The notes under the pieces: generated by a model
Seen by the model: the letters and a program-made list of their open reading frames with translations, nothing else
What the model was told of the DNA's origin: nothing
The model's database searches: none
Translations under genes and position numbers: made by a program
Assembly (NCBI GenBank): GCA_017475875.1
Contig: JAFVET010000027.1
Location: 1-9,874, forward strand
DNA length: 9,874 bases
From: Candidatus Methanomethylophilaceae archaeon
Lineage (GTDB): Archaea; Thermoplasmatota; Thermoplasmata; Methanomassiliicoccales; Methanomethylophilaceae
Direction of reading: 5' to 3'
Shown here: one piece after another, positions 1 to 5,754 of the stretch
Layout: every line of letters starts with the position of its first letter
Numbering within the stretch: the first letter of the stretch is position 1

Positions 1-1251
1 CGATCCGGCTTTGCGCTTGAGTTCGTTCAATTCCCTCATACCGCATTCCTTGTTGCGGAATTTACATTCGCACACCAGGTGCGATTCCACCTGCCCATCA
101 CCGATCAGCGCTACGATGTCCACCTCCGTGGATTCCCCGTCCGACATCCCCCACCAGGTACCCATTTCGACGCAGGTGTGGTGTTCCCGTATATATTGCC
201 TGCAGATTTCCTCGAATCCCGGACCGTAGAACGTGTTCACCACCCCTGATACGCGGTCGTAAGCGCCATCCTTGTCAGATCCTGATACGACCGTCGAGAA
301 AGGCACCAGTACCTCGTTATTTAATCTGACGAGGTTGTCGCTTATCCTGTATATCCTTTCCTTTCTGTTGGCTCCGCACATGGGGGCGAGCGGTGACACG
401 ATGCCGATCGTTTCGAGGTTCCTCAGGTTGACGTAGCAGTTCTCTTTAGATTGGTGTGTCGCCTCGGCAATCTCTTTCCCCGATGTGTGCCCGTCGGATA
501 TGGCTCTCAGAATGGCCAGGTTGGTCGATGCAGGTTCCAGTTCCCTCGCCATAACGAGACTCGCTTCTTCCATGAGGGGGGCATAGGGTCCGAGGATGTT
601 GTCCTTTATGCAGTCCTCGACGGTGTCCCCGTTCATTATCAGATGGTACAGGGGGATGCCCCCTACCAGCGAATAAAGCCTCATACGGTCGGGTTCGGAC
701 ATGTTCGGATGTAACCTTCTGCAGGTTCCGTAGGAAAGAGGTTCTATCTTCATCGGTCCGATGAAGCGTCTGAAGAGGGCTCCTTTTCCGTCGGTGAATA
801 TCCTCTCCATCGTCTTTATAGCCGAACCGCAGATGATGAGTAACGCGTTTGTATCCTGAAGATCGTGATCGATGAAGATCTGCAGGTACGAATCGGTCGA
901 TGGGTCTTCCTCACAAAGGTACGTGTATTCGTCAATGACGATCACCGGGCGTTTCCCATCTGTTTTGAAATCATTAAGGCGTTTCAGGACATCGGTGAAA
1001 TGTTCGGAGGATTTGCCTTCGATCGGCCCGAGGATGTCGTTCAGGGCCATGTCGAACGATTTCATGGAGTCCTGGTACGAGTCTTCTATCGCCGTCAGGA
1101 GGACGTGCGGCTTGTCTTTGCAGAACTCCCTGATGAGGGCCGTCTTTCCCACGCGTCTCCTACCCCATATCGCCAGCGTCTTGATGTTCGGGTTGGCATA
1201 CCTGCGTTCCATCTCTCCAAGTTCCGTTTCTCTGCCGATGATAGGGGTCAC
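1..1251 (-). CDS. AAA+ ATPase with C-terminal PD-(D/E)XK-like (DUF234-type) domain, 3' end outside window
   Basis: I translated the minus strand by hand. It is open from codon 1251 to the window edge (417 codons, no stop). Near the N-terminus is an IIGRE motif (residues 4-8), typical of the archaeal ATPase_2 family. Walker A is GRRRVGKT (30-37), Walker B is VIVIDE (103-108), and the sensor-like stretch LIICGS is at 138-143. Residues about 230-300 look like a winged helix. The tail carries D378 (in EVDIVAL) followed by ECK (395-397), the signature of the PD-(D/E)XK nuclease fold seen in DUF234. Relatives are usually about 450-480 aa, so only a short piece is missing. GTG 1251 is the only plausible start that keeps IIGRE: an in-frame TAA lies 11 codons upstream and the next ATG (1212) would cut the motif. 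The gene has its own promoter and lies after a terminator. It uses TTA and AGA codons that its neighbours avoid. The cellular role of this family is poorly defined; nuclease activity is inferred, not shown. Confidence 0.88.
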   Translation of the reverse strand, partial: MTPIIGRETELGEMERRYANPNIKTLAIWGRRRVGKTALIREFCKDKPHVLLTAIEDSYQDSMKSFDMALNDILGPIEGKSSEHFTDVLKRLNDFKTDGKRPVIVIDEYTYLCEEDPSTDSYLQIFIDHDLQDTNALLIICGSAIKTMERIFTDGKGALFRRFIGPMKIEPLSYGTCRRLHPNMSEPDRMRLYSLVGGIPLYHLIMNGDTVEDCIKDNILGPYAPLMEEASLVMARELEPASTNLAILRAISDGHTSGKEIAEATHQSKENCYVNLRNLETIGIVSPLAPMCGANRKERIYRISDNLVRLNNEVLVPFSTVVSGSDKDGAYDRVSGVVNTFYGPGFEEICRQYIREHHTCVEMGTWWGMSDGESTEVDIVALIGDGQVESHLVCECKFRNKECGMRELNELKRKAGS

Positions 1252-1287
1252 GGTCCTGTACGGGACGGCGGATAGTTAACCTTTGTT

Positions 1288-1340
1288 ATAGTGTAGAAAA
1301 ATATACGTCATTTCAGATAGTGTAAAAATAATTACACAAT
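1288..1340. repeat. Triplicated operator-like motif around the ATPase promoter
   Basis: The core ATAGTGTA occurs as a direct repeat at 1288-1295 and 1317-1324, and each copy is followed by an A-run. A third, inverted copy with one mismatch (TTACACAAT, 1332-1340) makes 1317-1340 an imperfect palindrome with 9-bp arms and a 6-bp spacer. Copy one abuts the downstream side of the TATA box; the palindrome lies upstream of it. This arrangement suits a transcription-factor operator, but the AT-richness of the stretch weakens the case. Confidence 0.4.
1297..1305 (-). promoter_or_regulatory. TATA box of the ATPase gene
   Basis: On the minus strand TATATTTTT lies at 1305-1297. A start site about 26 bp downstream would fall near 1275, giving a leader of about 24 nt before GTG 1251. 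No good Shine-Dalgarno precedes the GTG, only a weak AGGA three bases away. The assignment rests on the archaeal TATA consensus and spacing. Confidence 0.5.
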
Positions 1341-1409
1341 CATGGAAAGCGTAAACGGTATCCTGACCTTTAGGTGGCAAACCGTTGAATCGCAGTGCAG
1401 AATATGAGG

Positions 1410-1438
1410 AAAAATGGACCGGACGTTCCGTCCGGTCC
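1410..1438 (-). terminator. Intrinsic-type terminator after the TasA-like gene
   Basis: GGACCGGACG (1416-1425) and CGTCCGGTCC (1429-1438) form a perfect 10-bp stem with a 3-nt loop. On the minus strand it is followed by one A and five T. It begins 9 bases after the TGA stop at 1450-1448, so it probably ends the minus-strand envelope operon and insulates the ATPase gene. On the plus strand the stem is followed by TGGTTTT, so it could also stop transcription arriving from the other side. Confidence 0.7.
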
Positions 1439-1447
1439 TGGTTTTAC

Positions 1448-2104
1448 TCAGTAGGGTTCGGCTGCGAACTCTACGTCGATGGTGATGTTGTCGAGCGCGG
1501 AGCTGATGGCCGCCATGTTCGCATAGGAACCTGCAGTGGTGCTCATCTCGCAGCTCAGGGTGACCTTCAGCGGGGTGCCGTTCTCGACGTCGAACGACGT
1601 GGACCTGAACACCGTGTCGACACCGGTCTGGGTTTCGACGAAGTTGGTGAGGTTGTAGGTGCCGACCGTGGCCTTGAAACCGTTCACCTGCAGGTTCTGG
1701 TAGTCCTGGTTGTGGACGGTGATCTTCATGGTGGTGTGGGCACCGGTGCTGTCCAGACTGTTGGTCTCGTATTTCACGTAGGTCTTGTCGTCCGTAAGGA
1801 TCTTGTCCGATGGTTCGAAGATCCACGTGACGGTCTTTCCGTTTCCGTTGGTGACGGTCTTCGCTGCGACCTTGACGTCGAGCTTGTCGAAAGCGTAGTC
1901 CTCGACTGCGGTGTACGTTCCGTTCTCGTAGGTGTAGAGGTCGATCACGTACTCCTCGTGCGACACGTCGTTGCCCTCGTTGCTGACGGTGGTCGTGAAG
2001 GCGTACCCTATTCCGATGGCCAGCCCGACGATCAGCAGCAGGAGCAGGAGGATTACGAGTCCGTACTTCTTCCTGTTGTCTTCCTCTTGGATCTCTTCTG
2101 TCAT
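1448..2104 (-). CDS. TasA/camelysin-like secreted fibre or matrix protein
   Basis: The 218-aa product has a short charged N-terminus (MTEEIQEEDNRKK), a Leu/Ile/Gly-rich hydrophobic core (residues 14-33) and the junction GIGYAFTTTVSNEG. This resembles the cleavage region of TasA/CalY family proteins, where a signal ending in ...A is followed by an aromatic- and Thr/Ser-rich start; cleavage after A35 is the natural guess. The rest is beta-rich, with alternating hydrophobic residues and sequons NGT, NLT, NGT and NIT, so glycosylation is likely. There is no C-terminal membrane segment. The start ATG 2104 is preceded by GGGAGGT (2115-2109) with a short 4-nt spacer. The gene follows a SipW-like signal peptidase, the arrangement known from Bacillus tasA loci, and has its own TATA candidate. 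Family assignment rests on signal architecture and neighbourhood rather than on a diagnostic motif; another secreted beta-sandwich protein is possible. Confidence 0.65.
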   Translation of the reverse strand: MTEEIQEEDNRKKYGLVILLLLLLIVGLAIGIGYAFTTTVSNEGNDVSHEEYVIDLYTYENGTYTAVEDYAFDKLDVKVAAKTVTNGNGKTVTWIFEPSDKILTDDKTYVKYETNSLDSTGAHTTMKITVHNQDYQNLQVNGFKATVGTYNLTNFVETQTGVDTVFRSTSFDVENGTPLKVTLSCEMSTTAGSYANMAAISSALDNITIDVEFAAEPY

Positions 2105-2180
2105 GCATACCTCCCGGCCCGTGTCATCGACTTGGGTCTGATGAATGAGGTTTTGTGTAGGAACTTTTAAACACGCTAGA

Positions 2181-2188
2181 TTTATAAG
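2181..2188 (-). promoter_or_regulatory. TATA box in front of the TasA-like gene
   Basis: The minus strand reads CTTATAAA at 2188-2181, just after the signal peptidase stop (2197-2195). A start site near 2158 would leave a leader of about 54 nt before ATG 2104. An internal promoter would let the small secreted protein be made in excess over the peptidase and the large surface protein upstream. Confidence 0.55.
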
Positions 2189-2194
2189 TCCAAT

Positions 2195-2746
2195 TCATTT
2201 CTTTTTCGAACCTTTCTTCATCCACTGCCAGTACTCCACCACAGCGAGTGCCGCTATGAGCACGAAGATGAGCAGGATGACGTTGTGGTGCACGAAATCG
2301 ACCAGAAGGCCCAACGGATGGTTCGTTCCGATGACCTTCCCGTTGATGCTCCCTATGTACACCGTCTCGGTGTACGGGGCGTTGTCTCCCTGGGTGATGA
2401 CGAAGCCCTGGTCGAGGTGGTCCTGGATAATCCTATGGTGGTCCAGGAGGGTCCCGACCTTGAACGATATGACGTCACCGACCTTCAGCTCCATCTTCTC
2501 CTCGTAGGTGTCGAACTTCTCGATCATGATCAGCGTGTTCGCGGGGAACGAGTCGATCTCGTACTCGGTCACGTCCCCGTCCATGGAGCTGGTGGCGATG
2601 ACCAGGACCTGCCTGTCGCACAGGCTGAACGAGTGGCCGTTGAGGTCGTAGAAGACGTAGGCCGCGGCCGCGACTATCACGACGGCGACGACCGCCCACA
2701 CCACCCTCTTGGTCTTTTTACTGTTCCAACCTTCCTTGGAATCCAT
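2195..2746 (-). CDS. Signal peptidase I, archaeal/ER type (SipW/Sec11-like)
   Basis: This 183-aa integral membrane protease removes signal peptides from exported proteins. A membrane segment (residues 15-33) is followed by the catalytic serine box ATSSMDG (51-57; S54 before Met). DHHRII (102-107) supplies the general-base position: His (H104) replaces the Lys of bacterial LepB, as in Sec11, SipW and archaeal enzymes. The conserved TQGDN box holds D121, and VIGTNHPLG (138-146) matches the last conserved box. A second membrane segment (155-172) and a basic tail close the protein. ATG 2746 has a clear GGAGGG (2760-2755) with an 8-nt spacer. The gene starts 27 bp after the 807-aa gene ends, so the two are almost certainly cotranscribed. 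The TasA-like protein just downstream is the obvious candidate substrate. It may be a dedicated peptidase rather than the housekeeping one; this is inference from position. Confidence 0.9.
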   Translation of the reverse strand: MDSKEGWNSKKTKRVVWAVVAVVIVAAAAYVFYDLNGHSFSLCDRQVLVIATSSMDGDVTEYEIDSFPANTLIMIEKFDTYEEKMELKVGDVISFKVGTLLDHHRIIQDHLDQGFVITQGDNAPYTETVYIGSINGKVIGTNHPLGLLVDFVHHNVILLIFVLIAALAVVEYWQWMKKGSKKK

Positions 2747-2773
2747 GCCGTGAACCCTCCATGTATCATATTT

Positions 2774-5197
2774 TCAAGGGCGGATTTTATTATTCAATTT
2801 AATTAAATTAGTCTTCCACAGGATCACGACCGCTATCACTGCGATGATCGCTATCAGGACGATGACGATCGGCAGGATGCTGCCACCCTTCTCGTGACAT
2901 ATGGCGAAGACGAGCGGTCCGGGCGAGTCGGTGATCGCGGACACGGTTCCGAGCACGGGATCGTAGGAGACGTCCGTCTCTCCGTTGGAGGTGAACCCTC
3001 TGAGTTCGCCGTCTACGGTATCGACTTGAGCGGTCACGGTGAACGGTGTGCCCGCGGGGATGGCGATCTGGAGGTCGGCGAGGACGTCCGCGTCCCCCGA
3101 CGGGAGTTTCGCACCGTTCCCGGGCGAGGTCACCGACAGGCGCGTCGCGCCGTCGGCGACGTCGCCGCCACCATTGTATGTGAGCGTCGTCGTCCCGAAC
3201 ACGAAGGTGAACGGTATCCTGCTCTCGGACATCGCCTTCAGGCATCCCGCACCGAGGTCGACGCTTTCACCGGTGGAGGTCACGATGATCGCCGCACCGG
3301 TGTCCGGCGACGTCCCGATGTATTCGTTGTACTGTGAGACCAGGTCCGTCGCGTCCGCGGAGGAAAGCGAACCTGAGGTTATACCGATAACCTTCTGGAA
3401 CGCGATCTCGACGGTGGTATCCGATCCGACCGCCTTCAGAACGACCGAGGACCCGGGACGGACCTTCTCCCCTCCGACTTTCATCTCCGATATGCGGAAA
3501 CCGTCGTTCGGCACGACGGTTATCGTCAGGTCGGAACCCTTCTCCACGAACACCTTCCCCGAAGGGGACGTGGTCCCGCCCGACGTGTGCGTTACGTTCA
3601 CTTCGATAAGCGGCAGGTCGTGCGACCACGTGCCGTAGACCTGCTCGTCCACGGTTATTGTTCCCGATCTACCCTCGATCTCGTCCCTGTAGTCGAACGA
3701 TGCGAACACGTGTCCCGATACGTCGGTCGCCGTGTACACTCCTCCGGGGACCAGGTTCTCCTCCACGTCCGGACCGTCGACCCTGGCCGAGAGGTGCCTG
3801 ACGACGAGGTCGTCGATGGTCGACGACTTGAACCCTGCGCGGAACACGTCGTCCACGCCGTAGTCGAAATCCCCCTCGAGCACGGAGACCTTCTCGGAGA
3901 CCTTCACGGTCGCACCGACCTTCCCCGCTTCAACCAGACCCGTGAACGTGCATCCGTCCCCGAGGACGAGGGTACCGTTCACCACTATCCTCCCGAGGGC
4001 GGACATCCCGCCGGCCTGCAGCGTCTCGGTGCGGGGGTAGTACTTGTCGCGGAACACGTGGTCGTGCATCCCGTCGACTATGTGGAGCTCACCTGTGACC
4101 TCGAGCGTCGCGTCAGCGCCGACGGTCATGACCGACCCGGGCAGGACCCTGAACCTCTTGTCGAGCACGTAGCTCCCGTCCTCGAACGTTATGTCGATGT
4201 TGTACGGTATCGACATCACCACCTCGGAGGTGTCCATGGTTCTTCCCTCGGCGGTGACGCTGAAGGAACCGAGCGAACCCCCGCCGCGGATGGTGACCGT
4301 CATCTTCCCGACGTCGCGGTAGATGTTGCTCTCCCAGTCCGACTCCAGATAGCTGTCCAGGTCGTAGGTCGTCGTAACGGACGATCCCTCGACGGTGAGG
4401 AAAAGCGAGTCCGAGGACCCGACGAGCGAGACCTCGGTCTTGTTGTACTGGTTGTTGGCGTAGAGGTTCACAAGTCCTTTAAGGGCCGAACCGTGTTGGT
4501 ACTCGACATCGCACCTGACGTTCTGGAAGGCGTACCTGTTGAAGATGGACTGCCCGTTGCTGTACTGGCAGGCGGCGTAGTCGCCGCCGACGTATTCGGT
4601 GACGATGAGCGGTTGGGAAACAATCGAACCGGGGGACGCCGTGACCTTCCCGTTCCCGTTGACGAAGCCGTAGGCGTCCAGCCTGCCGCCGTCGGCGACG
4701 ACGACGGAACCGTTCACCGTAAGCGTCGCATGTGCCCCGGACGTGTGCCCCTGGTAGTCGAAGTTGCCCGGCCAGGAGAGGATCGATCCGACGGCGATCC
4801 TACCGTATACGGTGAGCGTCGCCTTGGAATCGACCTGGACCGTGGTCGTCTGGTATTTGGCGCGGTCGGTCGCGACCTTCCTCGAGTATTTGGAATCGTC
4901 CGCCCTGTCGGCATCGACGGTGTCCGTGTCGGAGCCGTCGAAGCTCAGGAGGAGCGTGACACCCTTCGGGACGGAGACGTCGCCGCCGACGTGTATCACC
5001 GACCTGTAGTCCGGGCACCAGACCTTGACCGTGTCCCCCGGGGACGCGGCGGCCAGCGCCGCCCCTATATCAGAATAATCTCTTTCCCCAATGGACACCG
5101 ACGCCCCCTTCGGGAGCGCGTCGGAATCCTCCGCGACGACGGTCGCGGCGAGCACCGTCAGAATTATGACGGAGCATATTATCGGCCAAGCCTTCAT
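2774..5197 (-). CDS. Large beta-rich surface protein with InlB-type repeat and C-terminal membrane anchor
   Basis: The 807-aa product begins with a signal peptide (MKAWPIICSVIILTVLAATVVA, then EDSDALP). Residues about 60-450 are a run of short beta strands with Gly/Asn/Asp turns (for example LTVNGSVVVADGGRL and GRIVVNGTLVLGDG), the look of a beta-helix or adhesin. Residues about 527-603 (VNVTHTSGGTTSPSGKV to VEIAFQKV) match the divergent InlB B-repeat/Flg_new_2 type. A beta-rich part follows, then a hydrophobic helix (about 772-796) and a basic cytosolic tail (KTNLIKLNNKIRP). The topology is therefore outside-facing and anchored at the C-terminus. Sequons include NGS, NKT, NGT and NVT. ATG 5197 lacks a Shine-Dalgarno, but a TATA candidate 25 bp upstream suggests a leaderless mRNA. 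It is the first gene of the minus-strand envelope unit. A role as adhesin, pilus anchor or wall component is inferred; no enzymatic motif is seen. Confidence 0.85.
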   Translation of the reverse strand: MKAWPIICSVIILTVLAATVVAEDSDALPKGASVSIGERDYSDIGAALAAASPGDTVKVWCPDYRSVIHVGGDVSVPKGVTLLLSFDGSDTDTVDADRADDSKYSRKVATDRAKYQTTTVQVDSKATLTVYGRIAVGSILSWPGNFDYQGHTSGAHATLTVNGSVVVADGGRLDAYGFVNGNGKVTASPGSIVSQPLIVTEYVGGDYAACQYSNGQSIFNRYAFQNVRCDVEYQHGSALKGLVNLYANNQYNKTEVSLVGSSDSLFLTVEGSSVTTTYDLDSYLESDWESNIYRDVGKMTVTIRGGGSLGSFSVTAEGRTMDTSEVVMSIPYNIDITFEDGSYVLDKRFRVLPGSVMTVGADATLEVTGELHIVDGMHDHVFRDKYYPRTETLQAGGMSALGRIVVNGTLVLGDGCTFTGLVEAGKVGATVKVSEKVSVLEGDFDYGVDDVFRAGFKSSTIDDLVVRHLSARVDGPDVEENLVPGGVYTATDVSGHVFASFDYRDEIEGRSGTITVDEQVYGTWSHDLPLIEVNVTHTSGGTTSPSGKVFVEKGSDLTITVVPNDGFRISEMKVGGEKVRPGSSVVLKAVGSDTTVEIAFQKVIGITSGSLSSADATDLVSQYNEYIGTSPDTGAAIIVTSTGESVDLGAGCLKAMSESRIPFTFVFGTTTLTYNGGGDVADGATRLSVTSPGNGAKLPSGDADVLADLQIAIPAGTPFTVTAQVDTVDGELRGFTSNGETDVSYDPVLGTVSAITDSPGPLVFAICHEKGGSILPIVIVLIAIIAVIAVVILWKTNLIKLNNKIRP

Positions 5198-5219
5198 GCC
5201 AGCTAGACCGCGTGCTACG

Positions 5220-5224
5220 TATAT
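5220..5224 (-). promoter_or_regulatory. TATA candidate giving a leaderless mRNA for the 807-aa surface protein
   Basis: The minus strand reads ACATATACG, with TATAT-type bases at 5224-5220 centred 25 bp before ATG 5197. Transcription would start at or next to the A of the ATG, which fits the missing Shine-Dalgarno. A second candidate, ATTATATC (5244-5237), would give an 18-nt leader instead. Both lie in the AT-rich strip 5217-5280. Confidence 0.4.
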
Positions 5225-5270
5225 GTCCCCGCATATGATATAATGTTAAATCATAAATCCATTTCTTTTT

Positions 5271-5280
5271 AATTCAAAAT
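5271..5280 (+). promoter_or_regulatory. Possible plus-strand promoter strip for the structured region or S-layer gene
   Basis: The AT-rich strip continues as CTTTTTAATTCAAAAT (about 5265-5280) just before composition switches to GC-rich near 5300. Read on the plus strand, a TATA element here would start an RNA near 5297, at the beginning of the hairpin block. The sequence does not match the TATA consensus well. A nearer alternative for the S-layer gene is GGAATATGAG (5706-5715), which would give a leader of about 20 nt carrying AAAAGGAGA. Neither is decisive. Confidence 0.25.
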
Positions 5281-5300
5281 GCAATGAGACTGAAATCGAC

Positions 5301-5616
5301 GGAAACTGAGCGACGCTCAGTCCGACCGATACGGAGGGACGCAAGTTGAACGGCGTCCCGAAGCTGAGGCCGGGGCCGGGTCCATACGGCCAAAACGTCC
5401 GCAGGGGCGATCCGTCGTAACGGAGGGGTAGGATGTACACGATTCGCGTAGCGGCAGGCCGGGACGGCAGCGGCCGCGGGATGGTCCCGCGGGAAACGTC
5501 CAGAGGCCTTTCCATGTACATCCCTCCGAAAGCCGAAACGTCGGACGGGCTCGGTTGCAGCTCCGGAAGCGTCGAGGCACGCGCGCACCTGATCCCCAGG
5601 GCCACTGGCCGGTGCG
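5301..5616 (+). ncRNA. Candidate structured RNA or long structured 5' leader of the S-layer gene
   Basis: Perfect or nested inverted repeats follow one another. H1 is 5305-5311/5315-5321 (7 bp, 3-nt loop). H2 is 5336-5342/5353-5359 (7 bp). H3 is 5374-5378/5387-5391 (5 bp). H4 is a four-stem nested hairpin at 5421-5528. H5 is 5533-5536/5541-5544. H6 is 5584-5589/5611-5616 with an inner CCAG/CTGG. No convincing protein is encoded on either strand. It does not show the conserved cores of RNase P RNA, SRP RNA, tRNA or 5S rRNA that I know. Possible wobble extensions (U5411-G5549, G5583-U5617) pair only if the plus strand is transcribed, a weak hint for that strand. It may be the leader of the S-layer-like mRNA, an independent small RNA or an inserted element. 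Confidence 0.5.
5421..5528. repeat. Nested long hairpin H4, 32 base pairs
   Basis: The outer stem pairs CGGAG (5421-5425) with CTCCG (5524-5528) and, after a 5-nt bulge, GGATGTACA (5431-5439) with TGTACATCC (5515-5523). Inside it AGGCC (5456-5460) pairs with GGCCT (5505-5509), and GGACG (5462-5466) with CGTCC (5497-5501). The tip is CCGCGGGA (5474-5481) with TCCCGCGG (5485-5492) around a 3-nt loop. All stems are perfect Watson-Crick and correctly nested, which is hard to get by chance. Confidence 0.7.
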
Positions 5617-5737
5617 TGAAATCGACATCTGCTCAGCGCGTGAGAGAACGCGCATTGTCTTCCTACCGCAACAGGGAACCATTAGTGTGTCCCTCTTCCC
5701 CTTTCGGAATATGAGACATCCGCAATCGGAAGGGTCG

Positions 5738-5746
5738 AAAAGGAGA
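5738..5746 (+). promoter_or_regulatory. Ribosome binding site of the S-layer-like gene
   Basis: AAAAGGAGA ends 8 bases before ATG 5755, with AGGAG at 5741-5745 and a 9-nt spacer. It supports ATG 5755 over the internal ATG at codon 7, which has no such element. The stretch 5627-5737 otherwise holds only a short CTCA/TGAG hairpin (5632-5644) and nothing else I can assign. Confidence 0.75.
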
Positions 5747-5754
5747 ATAATCTC

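Larger units (their letters stand above)
5291..5626. repeat. 10-bp direct repeat bracketing the structured block
   Basis: TGAAATCGAC occurs at 5291-5300 and again at 5617-5626. The copies lie immediately outside the first and last hairpins of the structured block (outermost bases 5305 and 5616), leaving 316 bp between them. This is the geometry of a target-site duplication, but I see no terminal inverted repeats. A chance 10-mer pair within 560 bp is not negligible. Confidence 0.4.

Noticed and set aside
865..1279. Two overlapping plus-strand frames of about 135 codons
   Set aside because: They are antisense to the Walker A and Walker B region of the ATPase, whose motifs prove the minus-strand frame.
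1354..1386. Hairpin AACGGT/ACCGTT with inner ACCT/AGGT downstream of the terminator
   Set aside because: The stems are short and interrupted, with a large internal loop and no T-run, so it is within what chance gives.
3587..5206. A 539-codon plus-strand frame
   Set aside because: It is antisense to the 807-aa surface protein in the complementary register and is rich in Arg, Val and Asp without any recognisable segment or start signal.
5301..5616. RNase P RNA, SRP RNA, tRNA or 5S rRNA in the structured block
   Set aside because: I looked on both strands for the conserved RNase P core, the SRP GGAA/AGCA helix, and a T-loop GTTCRANNC. None is present.
5246..5714. Small open frames of about 70-120 codons on both strands of the divergent intergenic region
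   Set aside because: They overlap the hairpin block on both strands, lack Shine-Dalgarno sequences, and have Arg/Pro/Ser-rich compositions typical of chance frames in GC-rich DNA.
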